Source: Erwinia persicina NBRC 102418 (lineage in GTDB: Bacteria; Pseudomonadota; Gammaproteobacteria; Enterobacterales; Enterobacteriaceae). Taken from it: 64,000 nucleotides of DNA. Each line of letters begins with the position of its first letter. The stretch's first letter is position 1. Shown here piece by piece: positions 40,256 through 48,550 of the stretch. The notes under the pieces were generated by a model, which was not told the origin of the DNA, searched no databases, and saw only the letters and a list, made by a program, of their open reading frames with translations. The DNA is taken from positions 124,001 to 188,000 of the forward strand of contig NZ_BCTN01000003.1 of the NCBI RefSeq assembly GCF_001571305.1, read 5' to 3'. Position numbers and translations under genes: made by a program.

Positions 40256-41482
40256 GTGTACGCTGAAACAAAATCATCTCCAGACACAGCACCACGGCAG
40301 CTGCCTCTGGCTCCCCTGCTGGCGTTTGCCATGACAGGCTTTATTGCCATCCTGACCGAAACCCTTCCGGCGGGGCTACTTCCGGAAATCGGCGAGGGAC
40401 TTGGTGTTTCCCAGGTAATGGCGGGCCAGCTGGTGAGTATTTATGCCCTGGGTTCACTGCTTGCGGCGATCCCCCTGACGGTGCTTACCCGTGGATGGCG
40501 GCGTAAGAAAGTGTTGTTACTGGCCGTCGGGATCTTCCTGATTTTTAATACCATCACCACCGTGTCAGCCAGCTACTGGCTGACACTGATGGCCCGGTTT
40601 ATGTCGGGCGTGGCTGCCGGACTGGCATGGGGGATCCTGGCAGGTTATGCGCGCCGCCTTGTGCCTGCTGATTTGCAGGGTCGTGCGCTGGCCATTGCTA
40701 TGGTTGGCATACCGGTTGCCCTGTCGCTGGGAACCCCGGCCGGGGCATGGCTGGGCGGCATGATGGGATGGAGAGTCCCGTTTGGGCTCATGGCCGGACT
40801 GGCGGTTATTTTGTTTATCTGGACGCTGGTTGCGGTGCCTGACCTGCCTGCAGAGCCGGCTGAGCGCCGCCTGCCCGTGTGGCAGGTCTTTCTGTTACCG
40901 GGTGTCCGTCAGGTTCTGGCGGTGATCTTTCTCTGGATGACGGCACACAATATTCTTTATACGTTTATCGGCCCGTTCCTGGCACTGTCGGGCCTGACCG
41001 CACACGTTGGCCTCATCCTGCTGGTCTTTGGGCTTGCTGCCCTTGTTGGCATCTGGATGACCGGAACGCGGGTTGATCGCCACCTGCGCCCTCTCGTTCT
41101 GTTCAGCCTTGCGGCGCTGGCTATGGTTTCTCTGATGCTGGCAGCGGGCATGCGGGAGCCGATCGTGGTATTGCTGGCCGTCATCGTTTGGGGCTGGTCA
41201 TTTGGTGGCGCCTCCACGCAGATGCAGACGGCGGCAGCCGATGCGGCACACCATAATGTTGATGTCGTTCAGGCGATGGTGACCACCGCGTGGAATCTGG
41301 CTATCGCCAGCGGTGGCGTTGCCGGCGGGCTGCTTCTCAATAATGCTGGTGCAGTATCCTTTCCCTGGGCAATCCTGGTCTTAATGGCTGTCGCGTTTTT
41401 TATCGCTTATACCGGTAAAAAACAGGCTTTCAGACCCGGTGCCAGAAAGAACCAGGGCTTGGGGCCTCGCCCTGGCGGGTAA
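40256..41482 (+). CDS. MFS exporter of the AraJ/YdhP (DHA1) group
   Basis: The 408-residue product has twelve hydrophobic segments and begins, after a short polar leader, with LLAFAMTGFIAILTETLPAGLLPEI, typical of arabinose-efflux-like/chloramphenicol-exporter relatives. Motif A is degenerate (LTRGWRRKKVLLLAVG). The start is a GTG at 40256 behind AGAAGGAC; no ATG is available. Substrate unknown. It is divergent from and probably repressed by the TetR gene at 39460-40080. The 267-bp gap after it contains no gene that I can support. Confidence 0.87.
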   Translation: MYAETKSSPDTAPRQLPLAPLLAFAMTGFIAILTETLPAGLLPEIGEGLGVSQVMAGQLVSIYALGSLLAAIPLTVLTRGWRRKKVLLLAVGIFLIFNTITTVSASYWLTLMARFMSGVAAGLAWGILAGYARRLVPADLQGRALAIAMVGIPVALSLGTPAGAWLGGMMGWRVPFGLMAGLAVILFIWTLVAVPDLPAEPAERRLPVWQVFLLPGVRQVLAVIFLWMTAHNILYTFIGPFLALSGLTAHVGLILLVFGLAALVGIWMTGTRVDRHLRPLVLFSLAALAMVSLMLAAGMREPIVVLLAVIVWGWSFGGASTQMQTAAADAAHHNVDVVQAMVTTAWNLAIASGGVAGGLLLNNAGAVSFPWAILVLMAVAFFIAYTGKKQAFRPGARKNQGLGPRPGG

Positions 41483-41749
41483 ATTCCGTGATAAAAGCCG
41501 ATACGGTCAGCCTGACAGGCGTGTGACAAACAGGCGATACCGTACAGTACCCTTCGATTTGGTATTAACATCTTCATCAAAGTCGATTTTTTACCGGTTT
41601 TTTGGTGTTAATTCTGTCAGACCGCTCATTATTTCATAAACTCATGTACGTTAACCCTTTGATCCGCTGCTCAGTGAGAGGACAGCGGCTCCTGATTTTT
41701 TTACTGTTCTGACAACTCCAGGGTTGTTGGCTGAAGACAAGGAAAAAGA

Positions 41750-42814
41750 ATGCTAATGCTATTCGGTGAGTTCTCTGGTGCGCCGTCATGGGTGCCTGCG
41801 GTATTGCTCGTCACACTTTCATTTGCACTGGGTTTCCTGGCGCGATTTATACTTCTCAGGTTCATCCGCTACTGGCAGAGTCGTGACCGGAAGCTGTTCA
41901 AATCACTTGAAAAGCATCTTCGTGGATCGATGTTTCTTTTTATCCCCTTACTGATGATCAGTGTGGGCGTTAATTACCTTAATATTCACCCTGAAGCCCT
42001 CTCGCTGATCACCACCGTGGTCAATATATTTATTATCTTATCGTTCTGCTCTGTTTTAATTCGGCTGACTAATGTGGCGCAGGATATGCTTTTTATACGC
42101 TACGATATTAATCTTTCGAATAACCTTCGTGCGCGTAAAATCCGAACGCAGATCATGTATGTCAAAAAGGTTGCGATCGTACTGCTCGTCCTGTTCTGCC
42201 TTTCGCTGGTTCTGCTCAGTATCCCCGGCGTGCGAAAATTCGGCACCACCATTCTGGCGGGTGCAGGGGTGGCCGGGATTATCATTGGTTTTGCCCTGCA
42301 GAAGTCGCTGGTTAATCTGTTTGCCGGCATTCAGATCGCCTTTACGCAACCAATAAAAATTGATGATGCGGTAGTGGTTGAAAATGAATGGGGCTGGATT
42401 GAAGAGATTAACCTGACGTACGTGGTGGTGCGTATCTGGGATCTGCGCCGGCTGGTTCTGCCCATTACCTACTTTACAGAAAATGCTTTCCAGAACTGGA
42501 CACGTAATAACGCACAAATATTAGGTTCTGTTTTTCTTTACCTGGATTATTCCATGCCACTGGATCCCCTGCGTAAGCATTTCGAAAAAGTACTCAGTGA
42601 GACAAAACTCTGGGATCAACAGACTCAGGTGCTCCAGGTCACTGATACCACGGATAAAACCATGACGATCAGATTACTGATGACGGCACAGAACTCCCCC
42701 ACAGCCTGGGATTTACGCTGTCATGTGCGGGAAAAGATGATTGAGTTTATTCAGCAAAATTATCCACAGAGCCTCCCTCACGTCCGGGCGACCCTGACCG
42801 GGGCTGATGGGTGA
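41750..42814 (+). CDS. Small-conductance mechanosensitive channel family protein (MscS-like)
   Basis: The 354-residue product has four predicted membrane segments. The last contains the MscS pore-lining pattern of small residues (GTTILAGAGVAGIIIGFALQKSL), followed by the beta domain (PIKIDDAVVVENEWGWIEEI) and a C-terminal alpha/beta domain. It has one or two more helices than MscS and no large periplasmic region, so it belongs with the YnaI/YbdG-like members. It probably relieves osmotic stress or carries a moderate ion conductance. ATG 41750 follows AAGGAA. It stands alone. Confidence 0.88.
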   Translation: MLMLFGEFSGAPSWVPAVLLVTLSFALGFLARFILLRFIRYWQSRDRKLFKSLEKHLRGSMFLFIPLLMISVGVNYLNIHPEALSLITTVVNIFIILSFCSVLIRLTNVAQDMLFIRYDINLSNNLRARKIRTQIMYVKKVAIVLLVLFCLSLVLLSIPGVRKFGTTILAGAGVAGIIIGFALQKSLVNLFAGIQIAFTQPIKIDDAVVVENEWGWIEEINLTYVVVRIWDLRRLVLPITYFTENAFQNWTRNNAQILGSVFLYLDYSMPLDPLRKHFEKVLSETKLWDQQTQVLQVTDTTDKTMTIRLLMTAQNSPTAWDLRCHVREKMIEFIQQNYPQSLPHVRATLTGADG

Positions 42815-43005
42815 CAGTCTGTCATGGACGTCATGAATCACTGGCATTTTTAACTGAACTCAGACAGGGGAACGAACCGTTCTCACGCCTGAACCGGCAC
42901 GGTGGCCGCCGTTGTCACCGCGCAATCTGCACGCCGTTTGTAACCGCAAGCGTCAGCCACGGTATCGGCTCGCAACGGGCAGGATGTCCGAAAAGCGGGA
43001 GATGA

Positions 43006-43500
43006 TCATTCCAGAGCCTGGGTCAGTTTCTGCCGCAGCGCGGTAATCCGCGCAGTCAGGTCAGACAATTCTTCATACGGCGTATCCATCACCGAGACCA
43101 TATCTGCCGGCACGCCAGCCGCTTTCACCCTGAGCTGGTGTCCCTGCTCCGTTAGCGAAATAAGTACCCGGCGCTCATCGCCGCCCAGGTCACGTTTCCT
43201 GGCGATCAAACCCGAGGCTTCAAGTCGCTTCAGCAACTGACTGAGCGTACCGGAATCCAGACAGACGCGAGCGCCAATGTCTGAAACCGTGACATTGTCT
43301 GTTTGCCAGAGTGCCAGTAAAACCAGGTATTGCGGGTACGTCAGCCCGAGGGGCTTCAATCGTGACTGATAGAGTTTGGTCATCGCCAGTGAGGCAGAAT
43401 ACAGCGCAAAGCAGAGAAACTGATCGACTGTCGCAGGCGCATCGGTGCCAGGAGGAGACCCGCCCGTTTCATCTGTGTCATTGTTCACATCGTTATGCAT
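43006..43500 (-). CDS. MarR-family regulator, OhrR type
   Basis: The 164-residue product resembles OhrR, the organic-hydroperoxide sensor: the reactive cysteine context QFLCFALYSASLAMTKLY, then LGLTYPQYLVLLALWQ, the winged-helix SDIGARVCLDSGTLSQLLKR and DERRVLISLTEQG. The N-terminal 25 residues are a polar extension. The ATG at 43500 is used; the frame is open 54 codons further upstream, without similarity. No ohr peroxidase gene is adjacent, which is unusual, so the target may be elsewhere. The 270-bp gap upstream to the next gene shows nothing I can assign. Confidence 0.82.
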   Translation of the reverse strand: MHNDVNNDTDETGGSPPGTDAPATVDQFLCFALYSASLAMTKLYQSRLKPLGLTYPQYLVLLALWQTDNVTVSDIGARVCLDSGTLSQLLKRLEASGLIARKRDLGGDERRVLISLTEQGHQLRVKAAGVPADMVSVMDTPYEELSDLTARITALRQKLTQALE

Positions 43501-43770
43501 TGAGGATCCGAATCTGATAGCGAGCGGAGAGTCTTTCTGCTGAAGAAAGTGACCGGCTGACACCCGAATGAGACGCCATGTTAACCGGCCCCTGTCCGAA
43601 AAGACATGATGGCGAAAGTCGTTCTCCTCGCCCGGATAGAAGCGAGCGCAGTATTGAACCAAGTTTATATGATGTCAATTTTATTCATCAGAACACGTCC
43701 CTGTTTTCTGACAGATAAGTGCAGATAAGAAGGGCGAAAGCGGGGGTAATATGACGCCCGCCGTAATACG

Positions 43771-44085
43771 TTATTTGCCCTGCTTTGCCGCACAGCGCAG
43801 GAAGTTGTTCATGACCTCAATGATACGCCCCACTGCCATCAGGTCTGCCGCCAGCAACAAATCGGTGCGTACCAGAATGTCCATTAGTTGAGCGTCATTC
43901 ATGTGACGCTGGATACTGGCGTACAGGCGCATCAGATGCACCCAGTTGTTTGCAAAGGTGTCGAGACTCAGGTACTCCCCTTCACTGAGCTGCTTCATCA
44001 GAAAATTCACGTCAACCCTGAGCGCACAGATACGTGAGAGAAGGTCTCCTGACGATGAAGAGGCCAGAATCGCTGAGGACCTCAT
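43771..44085 (-). CDS. Unidentified small helical protein coupled to a chemoreceptor
   Basis: I do not recognise this 104-residue protein. It looks entirely alpha-helical, with heptad-like hydrophobic spacing ([53 protein letters not shown]). There is no signal peptide or membrane segment. Its ATG overlaps the stop of the chemoreceptor gene (ATGA, 44082-44085), so it is translationally coupled and probably works with it. It could be a scaffold or a signalling accessory; this is inference. Confidence 0.65.
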   Translation of the reverse strand: MRSSAILASSSSGDLLSRICALRVDVNFLMKQLSEGEYLSLDTFANNWVHLMRLYASIQRHMNDAQLMDILVRTDLLLAADLMAVGRIIEVMNNFLRCAAKQGK

Positions 44086-45626
44086 ACGCGAAAGGTTTCC
44101 ACCATGCCGCGCAGCGCATGTGCCTGTGCAGAGAGGGACTGCGATGCGGTCGATGATTCCTCCACCAGGGCCGCGTTGCTCTGTGTAACGCCATCCATTT
44201 GGCTCACCGCAACGCTGACCTGCGAAATCCCCTGCATCTGCTCACCTGAAGAGAGTGAAATGTTGTCCATTGCGTCGGCCAGTTCGCTCACCATACCCAC
44301 TATTTTCAGAATACTTTCTCCAGTGCCGGTGGCCACTGTCACGCCGTTTTCTACCTGGTTTACCGCCTGTTCAATCAGGGCCTTAATGTCACGCGCCGCG
44401 TTAGCGCTGCGTTGCGCCAGCGTTCTTACCTCACCGGCGACGACGGCAAATCCCCGACCCTCTTCCCCCGCGCGGGCGGCCTCAACGGCCGCGTTCAGCG
44501 CCAGAATATTGGTCTGGAAGGCAATGCTCTCAATAACGCCAGTGATGTCGCGAACCTTAGTCGCACTGAGGGATATTTCATTCATTGTCAGCGACATGCG
44601 CTGTACGTCTTGCTCCCCGTTGCGGGCCAGCGTCGCCGTTGTCCGGGCCGTATCCGCCGTCTGCTGCGCACCCGCCGCGTTACTTTTCACCGTCGCGGTA
44701 AGCTGTTCAATGCTGGCGGCCGTTTCCTGCAGAGCCGCAGCCTGCTGCTCAGTTCGCGAGGACAGCTCGGTATTACCCTGCGATATTTCGTCTGCCGCCA
44801 GGGCAACAGAGACCGATGAATCCCTGATGTCAGAGACCAGACTTCGCAGGCTGGCCTGCATGGTGGCCAGCGATGCCAGCAGGCTGCCCTTATCGTGCCG
44901 ACGCAATGTGACCGGGTAAGTGAGATCGCCGCCGGCGATAGCGGCAGCCAGCGCCTGTGCCTGAGCAGGTTCACCGCCCAACTGGCGCATCAGTATGCGA
45001 ACCGTCAGAAAACAGGTCGCCGCCGCCAGCAGGACGGACAATGCAGTAATCGCCATCAGAAGAGAGGCCGTACGTGAAGAACGGGCGCTGTTTTCAGCCA
45101 CCGTATCGCGGCTCAACTGCATTTGAACATCGGTCAGTTCGTTCAGCGCTTCGAGCAGTTCTTTCTGAGCGGGACGGGCGGTGATCAGCAAATAGGTTGT
45201 GGCTTCGTTCTTATGGTTTTCCAGCCCCAGTTTTCCTGCCGTCATCAGGGTAGACAGTGCCGCGGATTCTGCAGATAAAGTCCGTCCCAGCGCCACCTTC
45301 CCGCGGGCAGAGACATTGACAGACATACTTTTTTCCAGTGCTTCACGTTTCTGGATATAAGCTTCACGCTGTTTAACCAGGCGCTGCCACTCCGGCTGCA
45401 TCTGCTCCGGGTTCGTTATCAGAGCCAGGTTGCGTACGGCAATCGCCATATCACGCGCACTCCCCCGCATATCCAGCACCAGCGCGAAACGCTTCATCTT
45501 CACGTCAACGGTATCATTCATGCCATCACGGGCATGCCAGAGCGCTTTAATGGCGATACCCGTGCAAATAATAAAAAGAAAAATAATCAGGCTAAAGCCT
45601 GCGGTCAGTCGCGTTGCAATTTTCAT
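44082..45626 (-). CDS. Methyl-accepting chemotaxis protein
   Basis: The 514-residue receptor has an N-terminal transmembrane helix (about 8-30) and a four-helix-bundle-like periplasmic domain of about 155 residues without obvious cysteines. A second membrane helix (about 188-210, [20 protein letters not shown]), a HAMP domain and a cytoplasmic signalling domain follow. The hairpin tip [24 protein letters not shown] is fully conserved. It ends without the NWETF-type pentapeptide for CheR/CheB docking. The start is ATG 45626, behind AGGGA. Ligand unknown. Confidence 0.92.
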   Translation of the reverse strand: MKIATRLTAGFSLIIFLFIICTGIAIKALWHARDGMNDTVDVKMKRFALVLDMRGSARDMAIAVRNLALITNPEQMQPEWQRLVKQREAYIQKREALEKSMSVNVSARGKVALGRTLSAESAALSTLMTAGKLGLENHKNEATTYLLITARPAQKELLEALNELTDVQMQLSRDTVAENSARSSRTASLLMAITALSVLLAAATCFLTVRILMRQLGGEPAQAQALAAAIAGGDLTYPVTLRRHDKGSLLASLATMQASLRSLVSDIRDSSVSVALAADEISQGNTELSSRTEQQAAALQETAASIEQLTATVKSNAAGAQQTADTARTTATLARNGEQDVQRMSLTMNEISLSATKVRDITGVIESIAFQTNILALNAAVEAARAGEEGRGFAVVAGEVRTLAQRSANAARDIKALIEQAVNQVENGVTVATGTGESILKIVGMVSELADAMDNISLSSGEQMQGISQVSVAVSQMDGVTQSNAALVEESSTASQSLSAQAHALRGMVETFRV

Positions 45627-46035
45627 CAATTATCCCTGGACATTTAACGTAGTGAACCTGTATCGGCAGGAACAGCGCACAACATAAGGGTTGAACAAAA
45701 TTAAATTGAACACACTCTATTTTCACAAAAAGCTTCACCACTGCCCCTCCCGGGGGGAAAATTTCTGACTGCGCCAGTTCAGCCAGAGGGGACAGCGGCA
45801 GCAGAGCAGCCTGCTTTGTTGCGTCCCTGCCACTGCGGATGCCCAATCACCCCGCATGGCTGAACTTAACGCCGGCAGAATCCGGGTTGATTGACGCTGT
45901 TTAAAAAATAACGCACCTTTACCGGAGTACGCCGGGCTGGCGGGATGCACGTCGCGATACCACGCTGGCTGAAGCCAGCCGGGGCGGTGCGCCTGAGCCG
46001 GCTTTAATGCTGCCGTGTGAAAAGGAGATAAAGAC
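45627..46035. other. Intergenic region upstream of the chemoreceptor and GNAT genes
   Basis: This 409-bp divergent gap holds the promoters of both neighbours. A hairpin GCTGGC-TGAA-GCCAGC lies at 45964-45979. A minus-strand open frame of about 100 codons (45735-46037) is GC- and Arg/Pro-rich, has no convincing ribosome site and I do not count it as a gene. Confidence 0.4.
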
Positions 46036-46584
46036 ATGTCTGTGCCCGTGCTAAGAACTGAGCGCCTGCTATTAAAACCGCTAGTCGCTGAAGATGCCTT
46101 TCAGATTCAGACGATCTTTCCGCGCTGGGAGATTGTGCGTTATCTGGTGGCCTCGGTTCCCTGGCCCTATCCTGAGAAGGGGGCCGAGCACTACGTCAGT
46201 CATGTCGCGCTCCCGGCGATGGCCAAAGGGGAGGCCTGGGTCTGGACGATACGGTGCAGCAGTGATCCCGATAAGCTGATAGGGCTTATCTGCCTGGATG
46301 ACGAGAAAGATAATAACCGGGGTTTCTGGCTGGTGCCGGAATGGCAGGGTCAGGGATTAATGCGCGAAGCCAGTATTAAGGTAACAGATTACTGGTTCAA
46401 TACTCTGAACAGGCCGCTATTGCGGGCACCAAAAGCCGCCGAAAACCATCGTTCCCGGCATATTTCTGTCGGCAGCGGTATGCGACTCGTCAGGACGGAA
46501 GAAAAGGAGTATGTCTGCGGACGAATGACCTCTGAGCTGTGGGAAATCACCCGTGATGAGTGGAACGCTCAACGCCGCAGCTGA
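46036..46584 (+). CDS. GNAT acetyltransferase, RimJ/RimL type
   Basis: The 182-residue product begins PVLRTERLLLKPLVAEDAF, the usual start of RimJ/RimL-like protein or small-molecule N-acetyltransferases. The acetyl-CoA-binding motif is RGFWLVPEWQGQGLMREA and the C-terminal region includes HISVGSGMRLV. The ATG at 46036 is preceded by AAGGAG. The substrate is unknown. It ends 178 bp before the convergent ceramide-synthase-like gene and need not be related to it. Confidence 0.87.
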   Translation: MSVPVLRTERLLLKPLVAEDAFQIQTIFPRWEIVRYLVASVPWPYPEKGAEHYVSHVALPAMAKGEAWVWTIRCSSDPDKLIGLICLDDEKDNNRGFWLVPEWQGQGLMREASIKVTDYWFNTLNRPLLRAPKAAENHRSRHISVGSGMRLVRTEEKEYVCGRMTSELWEITRDEWNAQRRS

Positions 46585-46762
46585 TCCTGTTGGCCGATAC
46601 GCGAACCGCTGCAGATAACAAAGATACCTTATCCTTCGGACTCAGCACGTTAAGGCGTGCTGTGGCTTTGCAGCCATGCCCTGACGGCAGCCTTGTAGAC
46701 GCCCGGCAGTCACGCAGTGAATGAGCCTGTGCCGCTACTGGCGCATACAGCACGCGATGCCG

Positions 46763-47887
46763 TTAAAGTCGCTTTTCATACACCCGGTAACGCTTATAAG
46801 CCACCGCACCAATACGCTCCAGCATCGTACGCATTCCGCTGTTCGCCTCTAAAATCCACGACATCTCCAGCGCATCAATGTTACGCCGGGCAAAAGGGTC
46901 GCGCAGCGCCTCAATGAGCAACAGCGCCATGACGGGCCCACTGCGGCTGAACTGATATTCCTGCCGCACCCCCATCAGCGGTACCCGGGCCGTGCGCACG
47001 CCACTGACCTTCAGCCGCCACAATAGTTTTGCCCAGCCAAAGGGCAGCATGCGCCCTTTTAAACCGGTGATAGCTTCATTAATATTGGGTAAGCCGACGA
47101 TAAAGGCGCAGGGATTGCCATTCACTTCAGCAATATAAATCATATCGTCAGGGACCAGGAATTTAAGCTGGTCGCCCATGACGGCAAACTCCCGTTCGGT
47201 GAAAGGTACAAAGCCCCAGTTATTTTGCCAGCCGGAATTGAAAATCTGTCGCATAATCTGCATTTCCTCGCTGAACTGCTTGCGATTAAGGCGACGAACA
47301 GTGACTTTCTGTCGCATTTTATCCATCAGTCGGCGCAATGAAGGGGAAAAATGCAGGTCGGTGCGGCGCATCCAGTAAGCCAGCAGGTCGGTACCTTTTG
47401 TATACCCCTGTTGTTCTAACGCGGCAGCATAATAGGGTTTACCGTGAGGCATCATCGCTGACGGCGGCGTTTCAAAACCGTCAATCAGCAGACCACTTTC
47501 CTGATTGATATTCAGGCTGAAAGGGCCGCTTATATGGGTCGCGCCTTTCGCTTTTAACCACTCTTCTGCCGTGCGGAATAACAAGCTGAACACCGCCGGA
47601 TCGTTAATGGCCTCAATCATGCCAAAGTGGCCGGTATCCTCACCATATATTTCACGATGTAATGTATCAATTTGTGCCGTAATTCGCCCAACGACTTTCT
47701 CTCCGGATCTCGCGATCCAGGCCTGCCATTCAATATGTTCCTTTGCCGGATTTTTATCAGACAGATGTTCTGCGCGCTCCATGTATAAGGGATCAATCCA
47801 GTGAGCGTCATCAGCATAAAGGGTGGATGTAAAAAAAATAAAGTCCTTAAGCTGCTGTCTTGAATCAACTTTTTCAATGGAAATCAT
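46763..47887 (-). CDS. YghO-like N-acyltransferase, candidate bacterial ceramide synthase (bCerS)
   Basis: This 374-residue protein belongs to the YghO/bCerS family of GNAT-fold acyltransferases; the Caulobacter member N-acylates the sphingoid base to form (oxo)ceramide. Family features are the N-terminal LYADDAHWIDPLYMERAEHL, a FGMIEAINDPAVFSLLF segment, the GPFSLNINQESGLLIDGF motif, and a C-terminal GNAT half with GVRQEYQFSRSGPVMALLLI and a YRVYEKRL end. No signal peptide is seen. The ATG at 47887 is preceded by AAGG. It lies next to genes for the other four ceramide-synthesis activities (48551-52672), which strongly supports the assignment. A terminator-like hairpin sits in its leader. Confidence 0.78.
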   Translation of the reverse strand: MISIEKVDSRQQLKDFIFFTSTLYADDAHWIDPLYMERAEHLSDKNPAKEHIEWQAWIARSGEKVVGRITAQIDTLHREIYGEDTGHFGMIEAINDPAVFSLLFRTAEEWLKAKGATHISGPFSLNINQESGLLIDGFETPPSAMMPHGKPYYAAALEQQGYTKGTDLLAYWMRRTDLHFSPSLRRLMDKMRQKVTVRRLNRKQFSEEMQIMRQIFNSGWQNNWGFVPFTEREFAVMGDQLKFLVPDDMIYIAEVNGNPCAFIVGLPNINEAITGLKGRMLPFGWAKLLWRLKVSGVRTARVPLMGVRQEYQFSRSGPVMALLLIEALRDPFARRNIDALEMSWILEANSGMRTMLERIGAVAYKRYRVYEKRL

Positions 47888-47912
47888 AACAACCTTAAAA
47901 CTGTTTATTCAC

Positions 47913-47960
47913 GAAAAAATACAATAAACGGGCTAATGCTACAGATTAACCCGTTTATTG
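47913..47960 (-). terminator. Terminator- or attenuator-like hairpin in the leader of the bCerS-like gene
   Basis: The segments 47922-47937 and 47945-47960 pair over 16 bp with a single mismatch and a 7-base loop. On the minus strand the stem is followed by TATTTTTTC (complement of about 47913-47921), the form of an intrinsic terminator. It ends only about 25 bases before the start codon at 47887, and no minus-strand gene lies upstream within 663 bp. It could protect from read-through or regulate the gene by attenuation. Confidence 0.65.
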
Positions 47961-48550
47961 CCGTATTACCCCGACAAATCTATAAATGAGGAAATAGATA
48001 ATGGATAAAAACAGAACCCTTTCCTACTCGGTTATTTTTCACTTTCAGCTTAAGCGCTTTTAGCGCTACCCGGAACAATAGCGTGAATATCTCGCAAATA
48101 ATGCATCATTATTTAAGACAGTGTCATTACCTGGCCATGCCTTATACGACATTCAATATGTTACAGAAATTATCCGAATTGACATGGCTATTTTTACCAC
48201 TAAATGCGTTTAACGACACACCTATAAAACTAACCATACACATTTAAAAAACTAAGCGTCATAATAATCCCACAATATTAACCGGGAAGACTTTCATGTA
48301 CAGGGATTATCCGGCCAATCGAGATATTATTATATCAATGGGCCTCTCCCCCACACATCGGTATGCGGTTGCGCACCTGCGGATATAGGTATCCGTGTAA
48401 AACTCGCGCGAGGCCTGCGGGAGGTTAACTATTAAAATTACAATTGAATACATATTTTAATCTAAAGTCACTTTAGACACATTATTGCGATTTTTTTACA
48501 AAGACCTCTATTCCCCGTAGCTATCTGTACTTTTTGGCGGTTTTTAATCT
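47961..48550. other. AT-rich intergenic region before the acyl-AMP ligase gene
   Basis: This stretch is clearly AT-richer than its surroundings and should hold the promoter of the 48551-52672 operon. A 20-codon open frame (48001-48063) starts MDKNRTLSYS behind a good GAGGAAA ribosome site; it could be a leader peptide, but there is no obvious attenuator after it apart from a weak AGCGC/GCGCT hairpin at its end. I found no JUMPStart/ops element. Confidence 0.4.

Noticed and set aside
42811..43005. 64-codon plus-strand open frame after the MscS-like gene
   Set aside because: It overlaps the channel stop, has no domain or ribosome site and reads like non-coding sequence.
45735..46037. 100-codon minus-strand open frame between chemoreceptor and GNAT genes
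   Set aside because: No ribosome site, odd Trp/Pro/Arg-rich composition, and it lies in a region expected to hold two promoters.
47888..48550. Possible JUMPStart/ops element before the lipid operon
   Set aside because: I looked for GGCGGTAG-type sequence because flippase loci often carry it. The nearest stretches near 48370 do not match.
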